From assembly GCA_028277195.1 (NCBI GenBank), contig JANQGS010000006.1, forward strand, positions 1 to 12,001: a DNA stretch of 12,001 nucleotides. The letters run 5' to 3'. Shown here piece after piece: positions 6,224-12,001 of the stretch (its first letter is position 1; the number at the start of each line of letters is the position of its first letter). The DNA comes from Candidatus Gastranaerophilales bacterium. GTDB taxonomy: Bacteria > Cyanobacteriota > Vampirovibrionia > Gastranaerophilales > UBA9971. The translations under genes were made by a program, and so were the position numbers. The notes under the pieces were generated by a model, which made no database searches, was not told where the DNA came from, and worked only from the letters and a program-made list of their open reading frames with translations.

Positions 6224-6667
6224 CTAGCTTGCGAGCGCTGTTTCCAGGGGATTTTCCGTGATAAATACTTTTGAACCCTCAATTTCATTAATTATATAAT
6301 CAGAAATCCAGTTGAGCTCAGGGTTATTTTCAGCAGTACGCTCAAGGTATCTTACCGAGGGTCTGCCTATTCTTATAAGAGCCATTGCAACCATTCCCCT
6401 TGTCGGGCCTGAAGTATCATATAAAGCCTCTATCAACCCCGGAACGGCTTTTTTGCCGAGTTTGACCAGGTAATTTTCGATTTTACTTTTGATTGCAGGT
6501 CCTGAGTTCTCAGAAACTTCCAGTAAATAGGATATATTACCTGATAAAGTATAATTCCTGCTTTTTTCGCTAATAAAACCAACGCTGTTTATTATATCAG
6601 TAATTTTGTTTACAAAATTTTTCTCTTCCGCAGATTGTTTTATAGGGTTTGTTGCTATAGTAATCAT
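6224..6667 (-). CDS. Small HEAT-repeat-like protein
   Basis: This 147-residue soluble protein has no signal peptide. Residues ~66-110 look like one or two HEAT/PBS-lyase-type helical repeats: LVKLGKKAVPGLIEALYDTS, then TRGMVAMALIRIGRPSVRYLER, with the usual G-x-x-AV-P-x-L-x-x-L pattern. The N-terminal 60 residues are helical with no motif I recognise. HEAT repeats bind proteins, so it may be an adaptor or regulator. It is the first gene of a probable two-gene unit with the flavin oxidoreductase downstream. The ATG at 6667 has only a weak purine-rich site (AAAAGAG, ~12 bases upstream). A functional link to the oxidoreductase is plausible but unproven. Confidence 0.75.
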   Translation of the reverse strand: MITIATNPIKQSAEEKNFVNKITDIINSVGFISEKSRNYTLSGNISYLLEVSENSGPAIKSKIENYLVKLGKKAVPGLIEALYDTSGPTRGMVAMALIRIGRPSVRYLERTAENNPELNWISDYIINEIEGSKVFITENPLETALAS

Positions 6668-6691
6668 AAGTTTGGCTTGCTCTTTTAAGGA

Positions 6692-6719
6692 TGTATATAA
6701 TACACTATTTTGTTTTCAA
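6692..6719 (-). promoter_or_regulatory. Probable promoter of the HEAT-flavin oxidoreductase unit
   Basis: On the minus strand, TTGAAA (6719-6714) and TATACA (6697-6692) are 16 bases apart and 25 bases before the ATG at 6667. Immediately upstream of the -35 is a perfect 10-bp palindrome ATTGTACAAT (6724-6733) within an A/T-rich block. It could serve as an operator, or the block as an UP element. The rest of the 152-bp spacer 6668-6819 shows no gene and no clear terminator. Confidence 0.4.
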
Positions 6720-6819
6720 AATTATTGTACAATTAAAAAAAATAATTTTTGGAAATCTATATAACATCTTTATATGAAGGCCAACCCCCTTTATTAATAA
6801 GGATTTTAACCTGTGTCAC

Positions 6820-7260
6820 CTAAACCCCGCTGTAAAGACTTCTTTCTATTGCCTTAAATATATCATTAACCAGTTCGGCTGAAATGTCATAACGCCCGTC
6901 AGCAGGGGTAATACGCACATGGGTCAACTTTTCCCGCGAGGGCAGGAGCAATATAAAAAGTTCCCTGCCGGATTCGCTGCGTGCCTTTATCCAGCCCCTT
7001 GCGCTGTCATAATCAACAGGGATAATGTTAAACTGCAACAGGGTGCTTAGTGTGGACTTAAACGTACTCGCATAATCATATTCAAAGTTCCTGATAAGGC
7101 TGATAAGTGATATATCAACAGTAACCGGGGTTTCAGGTTTTTTTTCCTCAACGGGGGTAAGCTCAGTATTTTTTATTGAAAATGATTTTGGCAGCATATA
7201 CCCCTCGGCAGAGGCTGAACCGGTTAAAAAAATTGCGGCTAACGCTAAAAGTGTTTTCAT
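6820..7260 (-). CDS. Small exported protein of unknown function
   Basis: Starting at the ATG at 7260, the 146-residue product begins with a classical Sec signal peptide (MKTLLALAAIFLTGSASA, cleavage after ASA at 16-18). No lipobox cysteine is present, so a soluble periplasmic or surface protein is expected. The frame extends upstream to an ATG at 7311 inside the flavodiiron gene. I prefer 7260 because it gives a clean signal peptide, although its ribosome site (AAAAAGGG, ~16 bases away) is weak. A Pro/Glu-rich linker (35-48) leads into one alpha/beta domain (50-146) with the pattern STFKSTLSTLLQFNIIPVDY, GWIKARSESGRELFILLLP, then VNDIFKAIERSL. This layout recalls small DUF3568/BamC-like envelope domains, a weak resemblance only. 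It is last in the rubredoxin-flavodiiron unit, 22 bases after the flavodiiron stop. Confidence 0.7.
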   Translation of the reverse strand: MKTLLALAAIFLTGSASAEGYMLPKSFSIKNTELTPVEEKKPETPVTVDISLISLIRNFEYDYASTFKSTLSTLLQFNIIPVDYDSARGWIKARSESGRELFILLLPSREKLTHVRITPADGRYDISAELVNDIFKAIERSLYSGV

Positions 7261-7282
7261 GTTACAAAAATTTAAACCCTTT

Positions 7283-8467
7283 TTATTCCTGAATTTTATT
7301 ATAAATCTCATCTGCCAGCTCGTCCAATTTGTTAAAGGTTTCCCTCCCCGGCAATCCTTTTGAAAAAACAGGGGTAAGCATTTGAGCCCTTAACGAAGGC
7401 ATATATCCCTTTAGCTGCTCGCCCATTTTGTCCCCGAGCTGCTCTGCCCATCCGTACGACCCTATTGCTGAGAAGTATTTTGCCTTTGGCTTGAGGGAGT
7501 TAATAATCGAGGCAGCGTAAACAGCGGCGGGATGAGGTGCGGCCAGAACCATTGAAGTGCCTAGAACTATTACATTCGCGTCCACCATTGCAACAGCCAG
7601 CTCTCCAAGGTCACTTTCCGGCAGGTTAAAGGGAGTTACCTTAATTCCCTTTTCCATAAGCCTGTCAAAAAGATGGTAAACCATTTTCCCTGTGCTTTCA
7701 TACATTGTCACATAAGGAATAATTACTTCCTGCTTGGCCTTATCTGAAGCCCAGTCAGCATATGCGCTAATAATAAATTCCGGCCTGTTATAGAGCGGGC
7801 CATGGCTTGGCGCAATTATTTCAATATCCATATTTTTGAGCTGCTCAGAGTATTTTTTTACCTGTGGACGGAAGGGCATCATTATTTCGGCATAGTAACG
7901 CTTGGCCGCTTCATAAACAGCTCCCTCATTAACCGCATAAAGCTCGCTGGTCGCTATATGCGAACCCATAAAATCGCAGGTAAATATTATTTTATCCTCC
8001 GGCAGGTGGGTAAACATTGTATCAGGCCAGTGCACCCAGGGTGAAATCATAAATTTAAGGGTTTTATTGCCCAGTGAAATAACTGTTGAGTTATCTACAG
8101 TAATAAATTTGTCTTCACTTATTTTCAAATGGGCCTGAAGGAGTTCCTTGCATTTTGCATTGGTCAGGATTTTCGCCTCAGGGTGGATTTCAAGCACGGC
8201 GGGTATTGCCCCGGAGTGGTCAGGCTCTGCGTGGTTTGCTACAATGTAGTCCAGCCTGTCAATTTGCAATTTTTTAAGGTTAGAGAGGAACTCATTGAGT
8301 TTTGGCGCATAGGCCGTGTCAATCAGGGCTGTTTTTTCGCTTCCTTTTACCAGGAAGGAATTATAGCTTGTGCCGTGCGGCAGGGGTATTAACTGGTCAA
8401 ACAGGTGCCTGTGCCAGTCTATTGCTCCTATTGAGAATATATCATCCTTAACCTTTAAAACCGCCAT
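7283..8467 (-). CDS. fprA: A-type flavodiiron protein (FprA family)
   Basis: Flavodiiron proteins reduce O2 to water and/or NO to N2O in the cytoplasm of anaerobes, using electrons usually delivered by rubredoxin. The 394 residues match the A-type layout: a metallo-beta-lactamase-like diiron domain (about 1-250) and a flavodoxin-like FMN domain (about 250-394). All diiron ligands are visible: His79, Glu81, Asp83 and His84 in NHAEPDHSG, His146 in WVHWPDT, Asp165 in CDFMGSH, and His222 in SHGP. The FMN phosphate loop is YESTGKM (256-262), and GSYGWAE (337-343) matches the second flavin loop. There is no fused rubredoxin domain; instead two separate rubredoxin genes lie immediately upstream. The ATG directly abuts the upstream TAA (TAAATG) and uses the AAGGAG at the end of that gene, so translation is coupled. 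Confidence 0.96.
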   Translation of the reverse strand: MAVLKVKDDIFSIGAIDWHRHLFDQLIPLPHGTSYNSFLVKGSEKTALIDTAYAPKLNEFLSNLKKLQIDRLDYIVANHAEPDHSGAIPAVLEIHPEAKILTNAKCKELLQAHLKISEDKFITVDNSTVISLGNKTLKFMISPWVHWPDTMFTHLPEDKIIFTCDFMGSHIATSELYAVNEGAVYEAAKRYYAEIMMPFRPQVKKYSEQLKNMDIEIIAPSHGPLYNRPEFIISAYADWASDKAKQEVIIPYVTMYESTGKMVYHLFDRLMEKGIKVTPFNLPESDLGELAVAMVDANVIVLGTSMVLAAPHPAAVYAASIINSLKPKAKYFSAIGSYGWAEQLGDKMGEQLKGYMPSLRAQMLTPVFSKGLPGRETFNKLDELADEIYNKIQE

Positions 8468-8629
8468 TTAAATCTCCTTTGCAAATAGTTCCTTTGGCGC
8501 AAAACACGGAGGGCATACCCAGTCACCGGGCAACTGCTCAAAAGGTGTGCCGGGCGCTATGCCTCTTTCCGGGTCGCCTTTTTCCGGGTTGTAAATATAG
8601 CTGCAAATTGAACAAATATAGTGCTCCAT
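8468..8629 (-). CDS. Rubredoxin with altered knuckle residues
   Basis: A 53-residue rubredoxin, a cytoplasmic one-electron carrier with an Fe(Cys)4 site. It begins MEHYICSICSYIYNPEKGDP and ends GDWVCPPCFAPKELFAKEI. The ligands are Cys6, Cys9, Cys39 and Cys42, the same spacing and numbering as Clostridium pasteurianum rubredoxin. The glycines that normally follow the second Cys of each pair (CGY and CGA) are Ser10 and Phe43 here, which is unusual and could shift potential or partner choice. The start is the ATG at 8629, nine bases after the stop of the other rubredoxin, with a weak ribosome site. The stop TAA touches the flavodiiron ATG, which makes it the likely direct electron donor to that enzyme. 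Confidence 0.92.
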   Translation of the reverse strand: MEHYICSICSYIYNPEKGDPERGIAPGTPFEQLPGDWVCPPCFAPKELFAKEI

Positions 8630-8638
8630 ATGTTTTAC

Positions 8639-8797
8639 CTATTTTTTTTCAAATAAATCCTTTGTAGCGCCGCATGGAGGGCATACCCAGTCATCAGATA
8701 ACTCAGAAAAAGCTGTTCCCGCAGCTACCCCGCTATCCGGGTCCCCTTCAGCCGGGTCGTAAACATAACCGCAAATCGTGCAAACGTATTTGTCCAT
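8639..8797 (-). CDS. Rubredoxin, canonical
   Basis: A 52-residue rubredoxin beginning MDKYVCTICGYVYDPAEGDP and ending DDWVCPPCGATKDLFEKK. Both iron-binding knuckles are canonical: Cys6-x2-Cys9-Gly-Tyr and Cys39-Pro-Pro-Cys42-Gly-Ala. It is clearly homologous to the adjacent rubredoxin (same length, ligand positions, GDP, DWVCPPC and LF motifs), so the pair is probably a tandem duplication. The ATG at 8797 has an ideal AAGGAG site 6-7 bases upstream, and this gene leads the unit rubredoxin, rubredoxin, flavodiiron protein, exported protein. It should pass electrons from an NAD(P)H or ferredoxin-linked reductase to the flavodiiron protein; no such reductase is encoded in the window. Confidence 0.95.
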   Translation of the reverse strand: MDKYVCTICGYVYDPAEGDPDSGVAAGTAFSELSDDWVCPPCGATKDLFEKK

Positions 8798-8867
8798 TTT
8801 CAAGCTCCTTTTTTCCTAACCTACAACATATTAACAAAAAATATATTTATTTATGGCAGTTTTTAAG

Positions 8868-8880
8868 AAATTATTAATTT
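8868..8880. promoter_or_regulatory. 13-bp palindrome in the rubredoxin/nadA divergent spacer
   Basis: AAATTA-T-TAATTT is a perfect inverted repeat around one central base, five bases upstream of the proposed nadA -35 and about 70 bp before the rubredoxin start. A repressor here could act on both directions. It does not match the full PerR consensus (7-1-7), and in AT-rich DNA such palindromes can be fortuitous. Confidence 0.2.
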
Positions 8881-8885
8881 TCATG

Positions 8886-8915
8886 TTTACAAAGACAAAA
8901 AGGTCGGGCTAAAAT
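8886..8915 (+). promoter_or_regulatory. Possible promoter of nadA
   Basis: TTTACA (8886-8891) and TAAAAT (8910-8915) are separated by 18 bases. A start near 8922 would give a ~24-base leader with AAGGA upstream of the ATG at 8946. No equally good promoter was seen for the divergent rubredoxin unit in the same 148-bp spacer. Confidence 0.4.
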
Positions 8916-8945
8916 TATTGAAAATATAAGGAAAAAAACACTTAA

Positions 8946-9848
8946 ATGCCTAAAATTACAGATAAAATTAATATCCTTAAAAAGGAAAAAAATGCTGTAA
9001 TACTCGCACATTGCTATCAGAACATTGAAATAGACGAAGTTGCCGATTTTGTGGGGGATTCACTGTATCTTAGCCGCAAAGCCGCTGAAACTGACGCTGA
9101 TATTATTGTTTTTGCGGGAGTGTATTTTATGGCTGAAACCGCAAAAATCCTTTCCCCCGAAAAAAAAGTCCTCCTTCCAAGGCTGGAAGCCGGGTGCTTA
9201 ATGGCGGATATGATTAACACAGAGGAATTAAGAAAATTTAAAGCCCAATATCCCGGCGTACCGGTGGTTTGTTATGTAAATTCCACCGCAGGAATTAAGG
9301 CGGAGTCAGATATTTGCTGCACAAGCGCAAACGCCGTAAAAGTGGTAAACTCGCTGCCGGGTAAAAGGGTTCTTTTTGTTCCTGACAGGGGGCTTGGCGC
9401 TTATGTGGCTTCGCAGTTGCCGGATAAGCAAATAATCTCCTATTACGGTTATTGCCCGACGCATATGAGGATTATGCCAGGGGATATCCGGGCATTGAAA
9501 AGTCAATGCCCGGAAGCTGAAGTGCTTGTGCACCCGGAGTGCCACATGGAAGTTATTAAGCTGGCCGATTTTATAGGCAGCACCTCAGGCATCATGAAAA
9601 GAGCCGGGCAAAGCAGCGCAAAAACCTTTATAATAGCAACCGAAAAAGGGGTTGTGGAAAGATTACAAAGGGATTTGCCGGAAAAAGAGTTCATACTGGT
9701 ATCGGAAAAAGCGATTTGTGAAAATATGAAGTGGAATACGCTTGAGGATATCTTAATTTCCCTGGAAAAAGAGCGGCACGAGATTTTTGTTGAGCCTGAG
9801 CTGCGCCGCATGGCATACAGGGCAATAGAGCGAATGTTATCGGTTTAA
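8946..9848 (+). CDS. nadA: Quinolinate synthase (NadA)
   Basis: NadA condenses iminoaspartate with dihydroxyacetone phosphate to quinolinate, the committed precursor of NAD, in the cytoplasm. The 300-residue length and motifs fit the family: ILAHCYQ (19-25), VGDSLYLSRKA (36-46), VFAGVYFMAETAKIL (55-69), a central VNSTAGIKAESDICCTSANA (111-130), PDRGLG (146-151) and VHPEC (195-199). The three cysteines expected to hold the oxygen-sensitive [4Fe-4S] cluster are Cys84 (GCLMAD), Cys170 (YGYCPTH) and Cys258 (AICENMKWN). The substrate-site GSTSGIMK is at 211-218. nadB and nadC, which supply iminoaspartate and use quinolinate, are not in this window. The gene is divergent from the rubredoxin/flavodiiron unit and ends 8 bp from the convergent autotransporter gene. 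Confidence 0.96.
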   Translation: MPKITDKINILKKEKNAVILAHCYQNIEIDEVADFVGDSLYLSRKAAETDADIIVFAGVYFMAETAKILSPEKKVLLPRLEAGCLMADMINTEELRKFKAQYPGVPVVCYVNSTAGIKAESDICCTSANAVKVVNSLPGKRVLFVPDRGLGAYVASQLPDKQIISYYGYCPTHMRIMPGDIRALKSQCPEAEVLVHPECHMEVIKLADFIGSTSGIMKRAGQSSAKTFIIATEKGVVERLQRDLPEKEFILVSEKAICENMKWNTLEDILISLEKERHEIFVEPELRRMAYRAIERMLSV

Positions 9849-9856
9849 TAACCCCC

Positions 9857-12001
9857 CTACAACCTTTCGCGCCCCGGGAAGAACTTGATGCCGAAGCGGA
9901 AGTTGACGCCTGTTCTCGAGCCGTTCCTGACCATTACCTCAAGAAAACCGCCGAATTTATCATCATCACCGTATCGCTGCAACCCCGCCCCGTACTCGGT
10001 ATACGTGCCAATGTTTGCCTCGGGCAAAACAACCTCATTCGCACTTACATTAAACTCATTAAGCACGTTGAACACCGTTTTTGACGCAAGATACACCTGC
10101 CAGTCCCCTATTCCCTTCATTAACTTCAACCCCGGGGACAGCTGGAGCACATGCAAAGGTCCTGAATTAATCCTGGCGCCTCTTGCATTCGTGTAATCCT
10201 CGCTAATAACAAACGTGTAACCTATCCTGCCGTTTGGCTGCAACATTAAATCCCACGGCAAATTGAATGTATACCCGGCCTCCGACGCAACAGAGCCCGT
10301 TAACATACCGTATAGCGACGAACCGAAGTTCCTGATGTTTTCAACAACGCCAAAACCACCCGCATTCGCTGAAACAGAAGTGTAAAAATCTTTCCTGTAA
10401 ACAGACCCGCTTATGCCCAGTAAACCTCCGCTCTGCTGCTGCTTAATAGAAGAGTACTTCTGCGAAGCTCCGGAGAAACCACCGTAAAGACTCGCTGTTC
10501 CAAGATAACCCCTTCTTAGCTTAAAAAGAGGAAAATCTCCCCCAACAAGCGCACCATAGCTTACGGTATCAACTTTTGCGCCAAGGTTGGACAGGTCTAT
10601 GCTCTCAAGGGAGTTAAACGGCCTGAACCAGTATGAACCCTCTTCTATCCTGCCGTAGAGTTTTGAGTATTTTGCGTTTCCCTCGGCTAACGCCAGCTTG
10701 TTCAGGAATTTATAGTCAATCCCTGTCCTGTTTTTTATCATATTAAGCGTGTTAAAGGTATCTACCGACCTGTTAAGCACAATATTATGCACGTTGGCAA
10801 CATTAAGGTAAGCGTTCTGCCCGGCAGCGGAGGCCGCCTGTACGGAGGGGTTGATATTGCCCCGGGACAGGGAGATTGTGCCGTTGCCGTTATTGCGTAC
10901 ATTGTAGTTATATACTGCCCCGGAGGCTTTGTTCGCATTACTGCCCAGGGTTATGGAGAATTTGTTTTCCGGGTCGACCGCAACAGTGCCTCCGCTGCCG
11001 TTGCCTTCATCCAGCAGTGTAAGGGAGGAGAGGGTTACGGTATTGTTTGTGTCAATGGCTGTCGCACTGATGGTGTCGGCTGTTTTAGAGGCCAAATCAA
11101 CGTCTATGTCCAGGTTCATGTTGTTTATGTTGGCTGTGCCAAGGGATATGCTGTTAATATACCCGTTTGCCAGGTCGAGGGTAGAGCCCGGCATTGCGTT
11201 AAACAATAAAGTATCGTGGAATGAGCAATTTTTTGTTATGCCGAGTGTGCCCCGGTGGAGATTGATGGTATTGCCTGAGCTTCCCGAGTTATTGAAGCCG
11301 GTCATGTCAGCGTTGAAGGTTATTTTGCCCGAGGCGGGGGCATCCGCGGGGATGAGGGCGTTTTCCGCTGATGTGGCGTTTATGTTTACTATGTTGTTGT
11401 TTCCCTCGCCTGTAACGGGGTCATTGAACACAACACCGGCACTATTAGAGGCGTTGAGGTTCATTACCGAGCTGTTGCGCATATGCACGGCGTTTGCCGA
11501 GCCGTTAGCTGTGTTGCCGGTAAATATTACCGGTTTTGTGCGGGCTATGAGGTTTACGGTGGAGGTATTATAGTTATATATTGCTCCGCCGCTTCCTCCT
11601 GCTGAATTATTAGTGAAAGTTGCGCCGTTGTTTAGTGTAAAGTTACCACCTGAAAGATTTGAAAATGCCCCACCTACATTGCCTGCGGAGTTATTATTAA
11701 ACACTGCTCCTTTGTTTATTAAAAAATTTGAATTATTTTGAATAGCCCCGCCGGAATCGTTTGATGAATTATTTATAAAGGCTGCCCCGTTATTTAAATT
11801 TACGGTAGAGCTAGCTAAATTCAAAATAGCTCCAGCGTCATCTTCTGCATTGTTATCGGTAAAATCAGCTCCGCCATCTATTGTGAAAGTTGAGTTATTT
11901 CTGTTAGCAATCGCCCCGCCGTAAGCACCTGCAGTGTTGCCGGAGAAGGTGGCGTTGTCTGTTATTGTGAAAATTGAACTATCGTTTAGAATCGCCCCGC
12001 C
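9857..12001 (-). CDS. Pmp-like autotransporter adhesin (5' end outside window)
   Basis: The minus frame is open from the right edge to TAG at 9859-9857, giving 714 visible residues. The TTG at 11824 is internal because the repeats continue through it, so the true N-terminus and signal peptide lie beyond the window. The passenger starts with six ~28-residue units carrying GGAI and FxxN motifs (FSGN, FTDN, FINN, FNNN, FTNN, FTGN). This pattern is that of chlamydial polymorphic membrane proteins and related right-handed beta-helix passengers. Degenerate Asn/Ser/Thr-rich helix turns follow. The last ~267 residues (about 10660 to 9860) form a type V beta-barrel of alternating aromatic and small-residue strands, such as SYWFRPF, YGALVGGDFPL and GRIGYTFVI. 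The last strand GVNFRFGIKFF is followed by PGRERL rather than ending on an aromatic. Expected role: surface-displayed adhesin or interaction protein. Confidence 0.93.
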   Translation of the reverse strand, partial: GGAILNDSSIFTITDNATFSGNTAGAYGGAIANRNNSTFTIDGGADFTDNNAEDDAGAILNLASSTVNLNNGAAFINNSSNDSGGAIQNNSNFLINKGAVFNNNSAGNVGGAFSNLSGGNFTLNNGATFTNNSAGGSGGAIYNYNTSTVNLIARTKPVIFTGNTANGSANAVHMRNSSVMNLNASNSAGVVFNDPVTGEGNNNIVNINATSAENALIPADAPASGKITFNADMTGFNNSGSSGNTINLHRGTLGITKNCSFHDTLLFNAMPGSTLDLANGYINSISLGTANINNMNLDIDVDLASKTADTISATAIDTNNTVTLSSLTLLDEGNGSGGTVAVDPENKFSITLGSNANKASGAVYNYNVRNNGNGTISLSRGNINPSVQAASAAGQNAYLNVANVHNIVLNRSVDTFNTLNMIKNRTGIDYKFLNKLALAEGNAKYSKLYGRIEEGSYWFRPFNSLESIDLSNLGAKVDTVSYGALVGGDFPLFKLRRGYLGTASLYGGFSGASQKYSSIKQQQSGGLLGISGSVYRKDFYTSVSANAGGFGVVENIRNFGSSLYGMLTGSVASEAGYTFNLPWDLMLQPNGRIGYTFVISEDYTNARGARINSGPLHVLQLSPGLKLMKGIGDWQVYLASKTVFNVLNEFNVSANEVVLPEANIGTYTEYGAGLQRYGDDDKFGGFLEVMVRNGSRTGVNFRFGIKFFPGRERL
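11498..12001 (-). repeat. Six coding repeats of the Pmp-like passenger (GGAI...FxxN)
   Basis: Units run 12001-11921, 11920-11837, 11836-11753, 11752-11675, 11674-11591 and 11590-11498, encoding 27, 28, 28, 26, 28 and 31 residues. Each begins GGAI (AGAI in unit 3, GGAF in unit 5) and carries FxxN near its end. DNA identity is partial: the plus strand shows recurring CCCCGCC or CTCCGCC at unit borders. The array continues beyond the right edge. One unit fits one or more beta-helix coils. Confidence 0.85.

Noticed and set aside
7261..7311. Longer start of the exported protein inside the flavodiiron gene
   Set aside because: It would put 17 basic residues before an otherwise ideal signal peptide; the ATG at 7260 is more natural, though not proven.
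8479..8877. Two plus-strand frames sharing an EGIPSH motif, looking like a repeated small gene
   Set aside because: They are the antisense of the two rubredoxins; the shared motif is the reverse of the conserved DWVCPPC coding sequence.
10787..11573. Long plus-strand frames inside the autotransporter gene
   Set aside because: The minus frame encodes continuous beta-helix and barrel sequence; the plus frames are shadows of Gly/Asn/Thr-rich codons.
11498..12001. Regular ~84-base periodicity suggestive of a CRISPR or minisatellite
   Set aside because: Units are in frame, diverged at DNA level and encode the GGAI/FxxN protein repeat; there is no constant repeat with unique spacers.

Overview
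The window looks like an ordinary chromosomal stretch of a Gram-negative, anaerobic or oxygen-sensitive bacterium of moderate GC. The outer membrane is inferred from a classical autotransporter barrel, and the anaerobic lifestyle from a rubredoxin/flavodiiron operon and several enzymes with predicted Fe-S clusters. The gene after coaD resembles the DivIVA/ATP-synthase-b-like coiled-coil protein that I recall following coaD in Cyanobacteria. This suggests a cyanobacterial-lineage non-photosynthetic group (Vampirovibrionia/Gastranaerophilales) or a nearby group such as Margulisbacteria or Elusimicrobia. That placement is inference from protein character, not from any search.

Layout, left to right. 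(1) 1-1317 (+): 3' part of a TPR protein, cut by the left edge. (2) 1281-2023 (-): a two-gene unit of a small protein with an internal duplication and acpS (holo-ACP synthase), translationally coupled by an ATGA overlap; acpS overlaps the end of the TPR gene tail to tail. (3) 2179-2997 (+): a compact ROK-family sugar kinase. (4) 3054-3851 (-): a MerR-type HTH plus long coiled coil ending in a Trp-rich amphipathic tail. (5) 3985-5097 (+): coaD and the DivIVA-like coiled-coil gene. (6) 5105-6667 (-): a small HEAT-like protein and an Old Yellow Enzyme-type flavin oxidoreductase. (7) 6820-8797 (-): rubredoxin, variant rubredoxin, A-type flavodiiron protein and a small exported protein, in that transcription order. 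(8) 8946-9848 (+): nadA (quinolinate synthase). (9) 9857-12001 (-): 3' part of a large Pmp-like autotransporter with GGAI/FxxN repeats, cut by the right edge.

Functionally, acpS and coaD both serve 4'-phosphopantetheine chemistry (CoA synthesis, then ACP activation) but lie in separate units. The rubredoxin/flavodiiron operon should reduce O2 or NO in the cytoplasm and could protect labile Fe-S enzymes such as the divergently transcribed NadA. The MerR-coiled-coil gene lies head to head with the coaD/DivIVA-like unit, an arrangement reminiscent of the RacA-DivIVA chromosome-anchoring pair of Bacillus, although no interaction can be shown from sequence.

The window is gene dense. There is no gap over about 160 bp, no tRNA or rRNA, no CRISPR array and no insertion sequence. 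Convergent gene ends are very tight (one overlap, and gaps of 7 and 8 bp), and no convincing intrinsic terminator is visible. Promoter calls below are read by eye and are tentative.
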